DNA from: an uncultured Bacteroidaceae bacterium
Lineage (GTDB): Bacteria > Bacteroidota > Bacteroidia > Bacteroidales > Bacteroidaceae
DNA length: 64,000 bases
Reading direction: 5' to 3'
NCBI GenBank assembly: GCA_905234605.1
Contig: CAJOIE010000003.1
Span: 1 to 64,000 of the forward strand
The translations under genes and the position numbers were made by a program. Positions 6,381-16,115 of this stretch are shown here, in pieces (the stretch's first letter is position 1; every line of letters begins with the position of its first letter). The notes beneath the pieces are model-generated. The model worked only from the letters and a program-made list of their open reading frames with translations. It did no database searches and had not been told where the DNA came from.

Positions 6381-9300
6381 TCAGCGTACAACCTTCTTGC
6401 CGCCTACGATGTAGAGCCCCTTGCGGGCACGGTCAACGCGCTGGCCGGCGAGATTGTAGACGGGAGCTTCGGCCGCGACGGTCTCGATGGCGTTCACACC
6501 CGTTGGAGTGCCGAAGCCGAAGCTGAGGCTCTTCACAGCACCGCCTGCATCATAGGTGAGGTATGCCTTGTAGGCTGTTGCGGTGAAGGCGGCATCCACG
6601 GAGTAGAAGGCCTGCGTGCCGCTCTGGGTCTGAAGCACATAGTTGTTGGCATCGGCAGCGATGGTGGCTGCGGTGTACACGCCAGTGAGCAGACCTGCCG
6701 TGTAGGTGTCAGCACTGGCTGTGCCCCAGCCTGTGAGGGTCTTGCTGAAGTCGTTATCCGAATCCGCGTTCTTGATGATGTATGGAGTGTTTGCGGCGGG
6801 CTCGGCCACGGGCTCCATGGTCACAGTGTTGGTGATGCCGTTGACTGCGTCGGTGCTGTAGAAGGTGATGTTGCCGAAGCCGCTGCTCACGTCGGGAGTG
6901 AAGGGGAAGATGACGGTGCCGTATTTGCCGGCCTTGGCTGCGACGGTCACACTGGCCTGCACTGCCTCGGCGATGCTCCAGTTGCTGTTGGCACTCGACG
7001 TGTAGAGGTCACCATTATTCTCCGCACCGAGCTTCTTGTTGGCGGCAGAGGTGTTGAGGAGGTAGAACAGCCCAGGAGTCGTGGCGTCCGGCGACACAAG
7101 GATGCCCAGCGGTGTCTTCTCGCCATCCACGTCGGTGGCAAGAAGCGTGCGGATGCCGTCGGCACCTGTACTTGCACCCCATGGCACACCGTTGCAGATG
7201 TAGCGCTTCTGACCCTCGTTGTCGGTGAAGTAGATATAATAGGTGTTAGCGTCACCTGTGCTCTCGAACTGGAAGGCCTGAGCCTTGTAGTCGGCTGCTG
7301 TCTGGAAGGGCATGCCATAGCCGCTCTGTGCACCATCATTCTTGGAGAAGGTCAGCGCGCCCTTGTTGGCAAGTGTCAGCTTGTAGTATGCACTGGTAGA
7401 GGGAGCATTGATGGCAGCATTATTGTTGTAGGCAGCAATGGCGGCAGTGAGAGCCGATGTCAGGGTCGTCACGTCGTCCACCTCTGTGTCGGCAGCAAGA
7501 GAGAAGCTCTCTGCATTGCTCTTGGCTGTGGTATATGCTGCCCACAGGCTTGCGTCGGCGGTGGCATCATACTGGAACACACCGGTGCCTGTGTTGGTGC
7601 GCTGTGTGAGCGATGCTACTGTCTTGGCATCGTTGAGAGCCACAAGAGCCTCCATGATGGCCACGTTGTCGGCATCATCGGTCTGCACTGTAGCATCGCA
7701 GAAACTCATCCATCTGTACTGCGCATCGGCGGTAGCCTCGACAGCCACCTCAACCTGAGCAGGCTCTTCGAGAGTGAACCTCACGTAGCGCCACTGCCAT
7801 CCGCGACCTGCTCCGCTATTGGCATAAGTGTGCCCCTCGCCGGTAGTGAAGTCGGTTGCTCCGCTTGTGTTGATACCCAGACCCGTGTCGCCCTTCGGGA
7901 AGTCGTTCACGGAGCCGAGCAGCTCGGGAGCCTCAGGGTCGGTCACGTCGGTCACGTTGAGTGTGAGGGTCACGTGGTCGGCAGCCGTGCGGCCTGCCAC
8001 CTTGAATATATAGTTGCCAGCAGGCAGCGAGAGTGTCTGGTCGTAGGTCACCGTCCAGGAAGGCAAAGTGTAGGCACCACCGCTCTGCTCCAGATACTGC
8101 CTTGAGCCATCATCGCTCCAGTGCTGGCTCGACATAACACCAGCGTTAGAACTCTGGTTCCATGTGCCGAGATCTACGGCATTGTTGAAGTTGGTGTTCA
8201 CGTAGTCGTACTCATCCACCATCAAGTTCTGCGTGGCTGTGAGGGCTGTGGCAGCCGTAGTCGAGGCCGCTGCAGCATACTTGTCGGCGTCAGCATCGGC
8301 AATGCCGAGAGCTTTTGCCTTTGCAATCTCACGTGCCAGTGCCTCGTAGTAGGGGGCAGCTGCCGTGAAAGTTGCTGTGGCGGTGGTCAGGGCGTCTGTC
8401 TTCGCAATGTAGTCGGCCTTGCTTGTGCCTGTAGGCACATTGGCGATAGCGGCATTGAGAGCAGCATATTCCGAGCCTACTGTCACCGTGGAATAAGTCG
8501 TCTTGGCACTGTTGGCAGCTGTGACAGCTTCTGACCAGCGAGTAGCATAAGCCGAGTAGTCGATGGCTGAGCCGTAGAACTTCAGTGTGAAGTTGCGGAA
8601 GATGGTCCACTTGTCGGTCTGCGTGTCTGTATTCTCTATGCCAATCTCCAGGTTTGTGCTGGCATCCTCAAGGGCAAACTTCAGAGCCACACGTCCGTTG
8701 CCTGCATCGAAGTAGTCTTTGGCCATCGACATGGTGTTGACGATGTCTGCACCTACGCCAGGAATGAGTATACGGTCATCGCCGGCATAGAAGTAGGTGG
8801 TGTGGTCGCCTGCGCGGTGGAAGCCCGTCACGCCGAACTCCCATGTGCCGCGCGGCAGGGTCAGGGTCTGGTAGAACTTGAAGTTCTGCTGGTAGAACTC
8901 GGTCTCGCCGTAGTTGACGACAGCCCAGCTATAGCTAGTGTTGGGAGTGCCCTCGGCTGTCCATCCAGTGGTATTCTCGCTCACAGTCGGGTTCACGACG
9001 AGGAAGTTGGTGAGGTCGAAGTAGGCGTTGGTGTCGAAGGTGACAGCCGTGGCGAAGTCGAGCACGTGGCTCTTGATGTCGGCAACGGCTGTGTTGAGTG
9101 CCGAGAGCGTAGTTGCAGCATCGGCAGCGTCAATATAGCCCTGGAAGGCAGCCAGCTCGGTGGTGCCTACTGTGTAGTCGGTCTGCGCCACGAGAGCCTT
9201 AGTCTCAAGGACAAGCGTGTAGGCTGCCTGAATGTCGGAGGTGGCATACGTGGAGACAGCTGTGTTGATAGCGTCGATGGCTGCGGTGTACTCATCTGCC

Positions 9301-10511
9301 GTGGACCATGTTGTATTCTGTTCATCCACCACATCGTCAATAGCTGCGTATGCTGCTGTAGGAATAATGCCTTCGTATGTTGCTGCGTTTGCAACAGCAT
9401 CGTCAAGCATTGCCTGATACATGGCCAAGCTGTAAATCTGAGTCAGCGTGAATTGCCCGAAGGGGTTCCAGATATATTGCCCTGCCCATCCATCAGCTAC
9501 CACACCAAGTTCAATCGTACCATTAGTCACGTAAGTGTAGAACGTATGGCCATAACCGTTGGCTGTTGTGATGCCAGAACGACCATTTGCCTTAGCAGGA
9601 ACATCTATCCAGTGCAGGAATTCCTTCTTGTCGTTGTTGGCATAAACAAACGCAGGGCTACTGGTTTTCTCTGAAACCAAGTTGTTAGCTTCAGCAGAGT
9701 TGGCGGGACGATATGTTCCCACGAAGGTAATCCTATAGAGGCCATTGGGAAGTCCGCTTACCGTCTGCTTGGCATAACCGCAACCATCCCAGTATTCAGC
9801 ACAGCCGCTGCCAACGCCCCAACCTTCCGTTTGACTACTGTTACCTTTTCCTCGATTGCCAAGCATCCCGTGTGACCACCCTTCATCATTGGTGCCAATT
9901 GTGGGGTTAGTAATCTTCGAAGTCTGGTCCACAGAAACGTAGTCCACACCTGCAATCTCGCTTTCCAACGCAGACACAGAGGATATGCCAGTGAGCCCCA
10001 TGGATGTGGCCATCGCAGCTGCACGGCCGTCATAGTAGGCCTGCAGGGCAGCGTCATACTGCGTCTTGGTGAGGAAGTTCCACACGGTAGCCGCCGAGGC
10101 GTCGGTCGTTGTGCCGATTGGTTTCTCCTTGTAGGCATTCTCCGAGCCGTTGTTCACGAGATAGTTGCCGTTCAGGCTGACCGTGTAGCCACCCGTGACT
10201 GCGGTGATGGTGTAGTCAGCCAAAACCTGATCTACATACTGTGCTGCGCCAAGTCCCACATTGACATTCTTGACGGTGTTCCACATCACATTCTTGAGCT
10301 GGTAGACATTCCCCGACACAAGGACTGCCTCAAAGCCGAGACCACCCACGTCCTTCATTACAGCCTTGGTCGACCAGGCGTCACCCTGACTGAGGAATTG
10401 TCCTGTACCAGTGTCCTGCAGCCAGTACACCGTTCCACTGGTCAGCTGCGCACTGGCGCCCACGCTGACCATTGCCGCTAAAGCGGCCAAGAAGAGTTTA
10501 ATCTTCTTCAT
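6381..10511 (-). CDS. Giant secreted protein with repeated jelly-roll and helical modules, T9SS-like C-terminus
   Basis: The start is at MKKIKLFLAALAAMVSVGASAQ (signal peptide), not the upstream ORF start; length 1,376 residues. After an N-terminal ~150-residue domain (YWLQDTGTGQFLS...) come three jelly-roll-like modules with similar openings (NPTIGTNDEGW, NPTVSENTTGW, DLGTWNQSS) and the pattern 'tLp.G.y.f.v.g..R', separated by Ala/Thr-rich helical segments of the FIVAR type. The C-terminus (YNLAGQRVDRARKGLYIVGGKKVVR) matches the beta-strand tail seen in type IX-secreted or Prevotella cell-surface proteins. No catalytic motif seen. Most likely a surface glycan-binding or adhesive protein. Opposite-strand ORFs of up to 591 aa are shadows. 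Confidence 0.75.
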   Translation of the reverse strand: MKKIKLFLAALAAMVSVGASAQLTSGTVYWLQDTGTGQFLSQGDAWSTKAVMKDVGGLGFEAVLVSGNVYQLKNVMWNTVKNVNVGLGAAQYVDQVLADYTITAVTGGYTVSLNGNYLVNNGSENAYKEKPIGTTTDASAATVWNFLTKTQYDAALQAYYDGRAAAMATSMGLTGISSVSALESEIAGVDYVSVDQTSKITNPTIGTNDEGWSHGMLGNRGKGNSSQTEGWGVGSGCAEYWDGCGYAKQTVSGLPNGLYRITFVGTYRPANSAEANNLVSEKTSSPAFVYANNDKKEFLHWIDVPAKANGRSGITTANGYGHTFYTYVTNGTIELGVVADGWAGQYIWNPFGQFTLTQIYSLAMYQAMLDDAVANAATYEGIIPTAAYAAIDDVVDEQNTTWSTADEYTAAIDAINTAVSTYATSDIQAAYTLVLETKALVAQTDYTVGTTELAAFQGYIDAADAATTLSALNTAVADIKSHVLDFATAVTFDTNAYFDLTNFLVVNPTVSENTTGWTAEGTPNTSYSWAVVNYGETEFYQQNFKFYQTLTLPRGTWEFGVTGFHRAGDHTTYFYAGDDRILIPGVGADIVNTMSMAKDYFDAGNGRVALKFALEDASTNLEIGIENTDTQTDKWTIFRNFTLKFYGSAIDYSAYATRWSEAVTAANSAKTTYSTVTVGSEYAALNAAIANVPTGTSKADYIAKTDALTTATATFTAAAPYYEALAREIAKAKALGIADADADKYAAAASTTAATALTATQNLMVDEYDYVNTNFNNAVDLGTWNQSSNAGVMSSQHWSDDGSRQYLEQSGGAYTLPSWTVTYDQTLSLPAGNYIFKVAGRTAADHVTLTLNVTDVTDPEAPELLGSVNDFPKGDTGLGINTSGATDFTTGEGHTYANSGAGRGWQWRYVRFTLEEPAQVEVAVEATADAQYRWMSFCDATVQTDDADNVAIMEALVALNDAKTVASLTQRTNTGTGVFQYDATADASLWAAYTTAKSNAESFSLAADTEVDDVTTLTSALTAAIAAYNNNAAINAPSTSAYYKLTLANKGALTFSKNDGAQSGYGMPFQTAADYKAQAFQFESTGDANTYYIYFTDNEGQKRYICNGVPWGASTGADGIRTLLATDVDGEKTPLGILVSPDATTPGLFYLLNTSAANKKLGAENNGDLYTSSANSNWSIAEAVQASVTVAAKAGKYGTVIFPFTPDVSSGFGNITFYSTDAVNGITNTVTMEPVAEPAANTPYIIKNADSDNDFSKTLTGWGTASADTYTAGLLTGVYTAATIAADANNYVLQTQSGTQAFYSVDAAFTATAYKAYLTYDAGGAVKSLSFGFGTPTGVNAIETVAAEAPVYNLAGQRVDRARKGLYIVGGKKVVR

Positions 10512-10617
10512 GTTAAGGAAATAAGTTAAGTTAATAAAGTTAGTTGTAGGTACAAAGAACGGGTGTGCGCGCCCGCACACAACAATATTCTCGCGTACAT
10601 GCGCGGGAAAGACGCCG

Positions 10618-10625
10618 CAAATGTA
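10618..10625 (-). promoter_or_regulatory. -7 element upstream of the giant secreted protein
   Basis: TACATTTG on the minus strand, leaving a leader of about 100 bases. No clear -33 TTTG at the usual distance. Confidence 0.45.
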
Positions 10626-10975
10626 GCAATAGTGCGCCTTCCACCCCCGACCATGTTAAAGCGTGTTAATCAGCTTGAAAAAGTTGCAGCAAGGGGTGGA
10701 TGAAACAGGAAATGTTGGATAGAGGAACAGCTTGAACGCGTTTTCTGCAAGAAAGAGCGTTTCAGAAACTTGCAGATATGTATGGCGTTGACGCAGTAGC
10801 CCACAAAAAAACTCAGTGGACTGAGTCATTGGGGCTCAATCCACTGAGTGGTACTCACGTCTGCCGCCGCAGGCGAGACGCCTGCGTACCATACTCTCGA
10901 CGGCATGATACCCCTTCTCCCACGGGAGATGGGGGGACAGGGTGAGTATAGAAAGAGAGGTTGGATGGCGAGGCT
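10626..10975. other. Gene-free stretch with the terminator of the tdh-like gene
   Basis: Contains the terminator at 10804-10849. Otherwise no gene or repeat that I can support. Confidence 0.5.
10804..10849 (-). terminator. Terminator of the tdh-like gene
   Basis: ACTCAGTGGA and TCCACTGAGT form a perfect 10-bp stem; on the minus strand it is followed by seven T residues. Confidence 0.75.
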
Positions 10976-11932
10976 TCAGCTGGCCAGACGGGCAGTGAGC
11001 TTCTCGAGCATGTCGCGCGTCATGGCGGCGATGCCGTACTCAGGCCGCCAGCCCCACTCCTCACGTGCGCAACTGTCGTCGAGGCTGTCGGGCCAGCTCT
11101 CGGCGATGGCCTGCTTGAGAGGATCCACCCTGTACTCCATCTCGAAGGTGGGCACGCGGCGCTTAATCTGCGCATAGATATTCTCCGGCGCGAAGCTCAT
11201 GGCGGTAACATTGAAGCCGTTGCGGTGACGCAGGCGTGTGGGGTCGGCTTCCATGAGGCTGATGGCTGCGCGGAGGCCGTCTGGCATGTACATCATGTCC
11301 ATGCGTGTGCCTTCGGCAATGGGGCAGACGAAACGCTCACCGCGCACGGCGGCATAGAAGATGTCAACGGCATAGTCGGTGGTGCCGCCACCAGGAGGTG
11401 TGACATAGCTGATGAGCCCAGGGAAGCGCACTGAGCGTGTGTCCACGCCATATTTCTGATAGTAGTAGTCGGAGAGGAGCTCGGTGGTCACCTTGCTGAC
11501 GCCGTAGATGGTGCGCGGCCGCTGTATGGTGTCCTGCGGCGTGAGCTCGTGGGGTGTGTTGGGTCCGAAGCTGCCTATGCTGGAGGGAGTGAACACGGCG
11601 CACTGCCGCTCGCGTGCCACCTCGAGCACGTTCCACAGGCCGTCGATGCCAATCTTCCATGCCAGGCGCGGCTTCTGCTCTGCCACGACGCTGAGCAACG
11701 CTGCCAGGTTGTAGATGGTGTCCACGCCATGCTCTGCCACGACGGCGGCGAGCTGCTCACCGTCAGTGACATCGGCTACGGCCGAGGGACCGCCTTCGGC
11801 CAGCGCCCCCTTGGGCTCAGCACCAGGAATGTAGCCAGCCACGACGTGGCTGCCACCATATATTTCACGCAGTTTGTGGGTGAGCTCAGAGCCTATCTGA
11901 CCCGTGGAGCCGATGACAAGGATATTCTTCAT
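10976..11932 (-). CDS. SDR-type L-threonine 3-dehydrogenase (NAD-dependent epimerase fold)
   Basis: A 318-residue extended short-chain dehydrogenase: Rossmann motif GSTGQIGSEL at residues 8-17, AALLSVVAE, catalytic-site SSIGSFGP and the YGVSK pair (Tyr-x3-Lys). The sequence resembles the epimerase-like threonine dehydrogenases of Bacteroidetes/Flavobacteria (oxidation of L-threonine to 2-amino-3-ketobutyrate). The nearby gene for 2-amino-3-ketobutyrate CoA ligase supports the assignment. UDP-sugar epimerase is the main alternative for the fold; the missing sugar-nucleotide context argues against it. Confidence 0.8.
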   Translation of the reverse strand: MKNILVIGSTGQIGSELTHKLREIYGGSHVVAGYIPGAEPKGALAEGGPSAVADVTDGEQLAAVVAEHGVDTIYNLAALLSVVAEQKPRLAWKIGIDGLWNVLEVARERQCAVFTPSSIGSFGPNTPHELTPQDTIQRPRTIYGVSKVTTELLSDYYYQKYGVDTRSVRFPGLISYVTPPGGGTTDYAVDIFYAAVRGERFVCPIAEGTRMDMMYMPDGLRAAISLMEADPTRLRHRNGFNVTAMSFAPENIYAQIKRRVPTFEMEYRVDPLKQAIAESWPDSLDDSCAREEWGWRPEYGIAAMTRDMLEKLTARLAS

Positions 11933-11987
11933 ATATCAATGTGAAAGGTGAGAGTTGAGTGGCACACATTGCGCGGCCTGCTCGCCA

Positions 11988-11995
11988 CAAAGGTA
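11988..11995 (-). promoter_or_regulatory. -7 element of the tdh-like gene
   Basis: TACCTTTG on the minus strand with TTG 19 bases upstream; leader about 50 bases. Confidence 0.6.
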
Positions 11996-12081
11996 GGGTT
12001 TCGGTTGGAACAATCAACTCTAAACACTAAACATTAAGCCGCAAGTGCCCAACTTTCACCTCCCGTCTTTCAGCATTCCAC

Positions 12082-12089
12082 TATCTTTG
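12082..12089 (+). promoter_or_regulatory. -7 element of the GH43-like gene
   Basis: TATCTTTG, 37 bases before the start codon; divergent from the tdh-like promoter. No good -33 box. Confidence 0.5.
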
Positions 12090-12126
12090 TGCACCTTTGT
12101 AGGCATAATCATGCACGCACACAGCC

Positions 12127-13719
12127 ATGCCACGCTACTTTCACTCCATTGTGCTGCTACTCGCCTGCCTCATTGCGGCTCCCACGGCAACAGCCTCCGG
12201 CACCATACGTAACGACCGTTTCTGGCTCACCGTCGAAGGCACTCCCATCTACTCGCAAGGCGGCGGCATATTCCGCTTCCACTGTCCGCAGACAGGGCGT
12301 GAGCGCTACTTCTGGTATGGCGTACGCTATGCCGAGGCCGTGCGCTATGCCGCTCAGCCCACGTCCCACCTGCAAGGCTGCACCTTCGAGGCCGTGACAT
12401 GCTACGTCTCCGACGACCTCGTGACGTGGACCACGGTGGGCGATGTGCTCACACGCGACGAGGTGGCACAGCACTGCCGCGTGGGCTGGTTAGGGCGCAT
12501 GGGGGTAGCCCGCGTGGCCGATGCCGGCTGCTACGCCTTGCTCATACAGTGCGACAATAGTGTGCTCTTTGCCACGGCCGACACGCCCACAGACCCCTTC
12601 CACTGGCATCGGCGCAAGGACATGAAGTCGCTCATCGGCACCCACAACACCGGCGACCAGACAGTGTTCACCGACCCCGACACAGGCCGCTCCTACCTCA
12701 TCTACAGCTATGGCAACGGGCGCGACAAGGGCTATGTCTCGGAGATAGGCCTGCGCGGCGACAGCATCGACCTGATGGACTGCACCGAGGTGTTCCGCGG
12801 TGCGAGCCGTGAGGGCAACTGCATGTTCAAGTACGCCGGCCGCTACTACCTCTGCGCCTCCAACATCTATGGCTGGAACGCCTCGCTCCCCTACTACCTC
12901 GTGAGCGACGACATACGCGGCCCCTACCTGCCGGCCAACGACATGCAGGTTATCGGCGGCTCGGAGGCCGACTATGCCCATGTGACACAGACAGGCTTCT
13001 TTGTCGACGTGCGCGGCACGGAGCAGGAGACCATCGTGTACTGCGGCGACCGTTGGACCGACTTTGCCAGCAACGGACTTGGCTACAACCAATGGCTGCC
13101 CATGAGCTTCGACGGTGCCAAGCCGCTGCTCCACTCGCTGTCGGAGTGGGAACTCGATGCCCGCACCGGTCGCTGGAGCGTTGGCCGCGGCAACAACTAC
13201 GTGCTCAACCCCAGCTTCGATGCAGACCGCCAGCAGCTGCCGAGCACCAACAAGCCACGCCAGGAGCACATCACTGGTTGGCAGACCACCGTGCTACGCG
13301 GCCATGCCATTGTGGCAGGCGACACCGCTTCGCCACGCCTCAACCAGCGCAACACGGCAGCCGACCGCGAGCACGTCACAGGCAAGTTTGCGCTGTGCAT
13401 CACAGATGCCGTGCCCTTTGAGCGGCACGTGAGCCAACGCGTGGCAGGCACCCCGGGCATTCCCCTGCCGCAAGCCACCTACACCCTGCGCTGCAACATA
13501 CGCACCACTGCCCAGGCACCACCATTCACTACTATATATATGTACGCGCGTACAGCAGCCGCCACACGCCGCGCAAGCCTGCGCCCCACAACGACGTGGC
13601 AGGCCTTCGAACTGCATGGCATAACGGTGGACGACGGCGAGGTGGAAGTGGGCTTCCATGCCGCAGGCCCCGCCGGAGCCGAGTGCTACATTGACGACGT
13701 GGAGCTCACACGCGACTGA
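12127..13719 (+). CDS. Secreted GH43-like beta-propeller glycosidase with C-terminal carbohydrate-binding domain
   Basis: A 530-residue protein with a signal peptide ending near TATASG. Residues ~25-355 have the layout of GH43 exo-galactanase-like enzymes: GTPIYSQGGGIFRF, YFWYGVRYAEA, VTCYVSDDLVTW, GDQTVFTDPDTGRSYLI, EGNCMFKYAGRYYL and a late GYNQWLP. From about 355 (NYVLNPSFDAD) a jelly-roll carbohydrate-binding module of the CBM4/9 type follows. The substrate is not given by the sequence; a galactose- or arabinose-containing plant glycan is plausible. It lies between tdh-like and kbl genes, an unusual place for a glycosidase. Confidence 0.75.
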   Translation: MPRYFHSIVLLLACLIAAPTATASGTIRNDRFWLTVEGTPIYSQGGGIFRFHCPQTGRERYFWYGVRYAEAVRYAAQPTSHLQGCTFEAVTCYVSDDLVTWTTVGDVLTRDEVAQHCRVGWLGRMGVARVADAGCYALLIQCDNSVLFATADTPTDPFHWHRRKDMKSLIGTHNTGDQTVFTDPDTGRSYLIYSYGNGRDKGYVSEIGLRGDSIDLMDCTEVFRGASREGNCMFKYAGRYYLCASNIYGWNASLPYYLVSDDIRGPYLPANDMQVIGGSEADYAHVTQTGFFVDVRGTEQETIVYCGDRWTDFASNGLGYNQWLPMSFDGAKPLLHSLSEWELDARTGRWSVGRGNNYVLNPSFDADRQQLPSTNKPRQEHITGWQTTVLRGHAIVAGDTASPRLNQRNTAADREHVTGKFALCITDAVPFERHVSQRVAGTPGIPLPQATYTLRCNIRTTAQAPPFTTIYMYARTAAATRRASLRPTTTWQAFELHGITVDDGEVEVGFHAAGPAGAECYIDDVELTRD

Positions 13720-13741
13720 CCACCCAAGAACAAGATAGCTT

Positions 13742-13795
13742 CTATAGTTCCTATAGTTACTATAGCCCCTATAATCCCTATTACTCCTATCCTAA
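13742..13795. repeat. Six imperfect 9-base tandem repeats (CTATAGTTC type)
   Basis: Units CTATAGTTC, CTATAGTTA, CTATAGCCC, CTATAATCC, CTATTACTC and CTATCCTAA follow each other without gaps, ending 15 bases before the kbl start codon. Confidence 0.7.
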
Positions 13796-13810
13796 CAACC
13801 CACCTATCAC

Positions 13811-14998
13811 ATGTACGGTAAATTCCAACAGCACCTCGCCCAGACACTGGCAGAGATCCGCGAGGCAGGCCTCTACAAGGAAGAGCGCCTCATTGAGAGT
13901 CCACAGGCCGCAGCCATCGAAGTGGCCGGCAAGGAAGTGCTCAACTTCTGCGCCAACAACTACCTCGGACTCAGCAACAACCCACGCCTCATCGAGGGAG
14001 CCAAGCGCATGATGGACCGCCGAGGCTATGGCATGTCGAGCGTGCGCTTCATCTGTGGCACGCAGGACATTCACAAGCAGCTCGAGGATGCCATCAGCCG
14101 CTTCTTCCACACCGAGGACACCATCCTCTACGCCGCCTGCTTCGATGCCAATGGCGGTGTGTTCGAGCCCCTGCTCACCGAAGAAGATGCCATCATCAGC
14201 GATGCCCTCAACCACGCCTCCATCATCGACGGCGTGCGCCTGTGCAAGGCCAAGCGCTACCGCTATGCCAATGCCGACATGGCCGACCTCGAGCGCCAGC
14301 TGCAGGCCGCCCAGGAGCAACGTTTCCGCATCATCGTCACCGACGGCGTGTTCTCCATGGACGGCAACGTGGCTCCCATGGACAAGATATGCGACCTGGC
14401 CGAGCGCTACGATGCCCTCGTGATGGTCGACGAGAGCCACTCCGCCGGCGTAGTGGGTCCCACAGGGCGCGGCGTGAGCGAGCATTTCGGCACATACGGA
14501 CGCGTGGACATATACACAGGCACTCTGGGCAAGGCCTTCGGCGGTGCCATGGGCGGCTTCACCACAGGTCGCAAGGAGATTATCGACCTTCTGCGGCAGC
14601 GTTCACGCCCCTATCTCTTCTCCAACTCATTGGCTCCGGGCATCGTGGGTGCCGCCCTTGAGGTGTTTGCCATGCTCGAAGAGAGCAACGAGCTGCACGA
14701 CCGTCTCGTGGAGAACGTCAACTACTTCCGCGACCGCATGATGGCCTCCGGCTTCGACATCAAACCGACACAGAGTGCCATCTGCGCCGTGATGCTCTAC
14801 GACGCTCCCCTCTCGCAGCGCTTCGCAGCACGCCTACAGGAAGAAGGCATCTACGTCACCGGCTTCTACTATCCCGTGGTGCCAAAGGGTCAGGCCCGCA
14901 TCCGCGTGCAGATCTCGGCAGGCCACGAGCGTGCACATCTCGACAAGTGCATAGCAGCCTTCGAGAAGGTGGGACGCGAGCTCGGCGTGCTCAAATAG
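13811..14998 (+). CDS. kbl: Glycine C-acetyltransferase (2-amino-3-ketobutyrate CoA ligase)
   Basis: A 395-residue PLP enzyme of the alpha-oxoamine synthase family, the usual length for Kbl. Signature segments are [60 protein letters not shown] and the PLP-lysine motif [14 protein letters not shown]. It converts 2-amino-3-ketobutyrate and CoA to glycine and acetyl-CoA, completing threonine breakdown after the dehydrogenase encoded 1.9 kb upstream on the other strand. No TAnnTTTG element is evident in the 91-base upstream gap, so it may be read from the GH43-like promoter. Confidence 0.95.
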   Translation: MYGKFQQHLAQTLAEIREAGLYKEERLIESPQAAAIEVAGKEVLNFCANNYLGLSNNPRLIEGAKRMMDRRGYGMSSVRFICGTQDIHKQLEDAISRFFHTEDTILYAACFDANGGVFEPLLTEEDAIISDALNHASIIDGVRLCKAKRYRYANADMADLERQLQAAQEQRFRIIVTDGVFSMDGNVAPMDKICDLAERYDALVMVDESHSAGVVGPTGRGVSEHFGTYGRVDIYTGTLGKAFGGAMGGFTTGRKEIIDLLRQRSRPYLFSNSLAPGIVGAALEVFAMLEESNELHDRLVENVNYFRDRMMASGFDIKPTQSAICAVMLYDAPLSQRFAARLQEEGIYVTGFYYPVVPKGQARIRVQISAGHERAHLDKCIAAFEKVGRELGVLK

Positions 14999-15017
14999 CT
15001 CACCCAGACCTAATGCC

Positions 15018-16094
15018 ATGAACGCACACCGATGCCTGACAGCCGCCCTCGTGGCGGTCATGACATGCACATCGCTGCCCTCCGTGGCGCAACCCACAGC
15101 GCCACGGAGAGGCATGCGTCGCACCACATTCACCACTACGGAGCCGATGGTGCACGACCCCGTCATGGCCTACGAGAACGGCGTGTACTATGTCTTCTCC
15201 ACCGGCATGGGCATACAGCAGATGCACTCACGCGACATGCAGGAATGGACCGTGGAGGCACATCCTGCCCTGCGTCCCATGGCCGCGTGGACACACGACA
15301 GCGTAGCCAGTTTCCGCAGCCACGTCTGGGCTCCCGACGTGCTGCGCTACCGCGGCCGCTGGTGGATGGCCTACTCATGCTCCACCTTCGGGCGCAACAC
15401 CTCGGCCATAGGCCTGGCATCGACAGCCTCGCTGGCTACTACCGACAGCGTGCCACCCACATGGCAGGATCATGGCTGCATCGTGGCCTCACGTGAGGGA
15501 CGCGACAACTGGAACGCCATAGACCCCGCCTTCATCGTCGACGACGAGGGCACGCCATGGCTCGCATGGGGCTCCTTCTGGGACGGCATACAGATAGCCC
15601 GCCTCGACACCACGCTGCACATTGCCCAAGGCGAGCAGCCGCGCACCATTGCCCGCCGCATGGCCTTGCGCGACACCACCTATGCCGCTCCCAACCCCAC
15701 GTCGCAGCATGCGGGGCGCAATGCCATCGAGGCACCCTTCATCTTTCGCCACGGTGGCTACTACTATCTTTTCGTGAGCCACGACTACTGTTGCCGCGGC
15801 ATCCGCAGCAACTACAAGGTGGTGGTGGGGCGTGCCACAAGCGTTGAAGGGCCATACCTCGACAGCCATGGCAAGCCCATGACCGAGGGGGGCGGCAAAC
15901 TCGTAGTGGAAGGCGACAGACAGACCTTCGAGGCCATTGGCCACTGTGCCGTCTACACCATGCCCGACCCAGCCACCGGCCAGCCTCACGACTACTTCGT
16001 GTGCCATGCCTACAGCATAGCACACGACGGTCAGGCCATACTATACCTGCGCCCCATGGAATGGACAGCAGAAGGATGGCCGGTGCTCAAGTGA
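15018..16094 (+). CDS. Secreted GH43 arabinan endo-1,5-alpha-L-arabinosidase-like enzyme
   Basis: A 358-residue protein with a signal peptide (to ~SVAQ) and one five-bladed propeller, the typical size for single-domain GH43 arabinanases. The three acidic catalytic residues are visible: Asp in MVHDPVM (~46), Asp in NAIDPAF (~172) and Glu in NAIEAPF (~237). WAPDVL and SHDYCCRGIRSNY are typical of the endo-arabinanase subgroup. It follows kbl by 19 bases and shares its transcript. Likely acts on plant arabinan in the periplasm or at the surface; exact linkage is inferred from family. Confidence 0.88.
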   Translation: MNAHRCLTAALVAVMTCTSLPSVAQPTAPRRGMRRTTFTTTEPMVHDPVMAYENGVYYVFSTGMGIQQMHSRDMQEWTVEAHPALRPMAAWTHDSVASFRSHVWAPDVLRYRGRWWMAYSCSTFGRNTSAIGLASTASLATTDSVPPTWQDHGCIVASREGRDNWNAIDPAFIVDDEGTPWLAWGSFWDGIQIARLDTTLHIAQGEQPRTIARRMALRDTTYAAPNPTSQHAGRNAIEAPFIFRHGGYYYLFVSHDYCCRGIRSNYKVVVGRATSVEGPYLDSHGKPMTEGGGKLVVEGDRQTFEAIGHCAVYTMPDPATGQPHDYFVCHAYSIAHDGQAILYLRPMEWTAEGWPVLK

Positions 16095-16115
16095 GGGAAT
16101 GGCTCAGGCTCAGGC

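Noticed and set aside
6330-8105. 591-aa plus-strand ORF opposite the giant secreted protein
   Set aside because: Cys/Val/Gly-rich with no domain; it mirrors a well-formed modular protein with signal peptide and sorting tail on the other strand.
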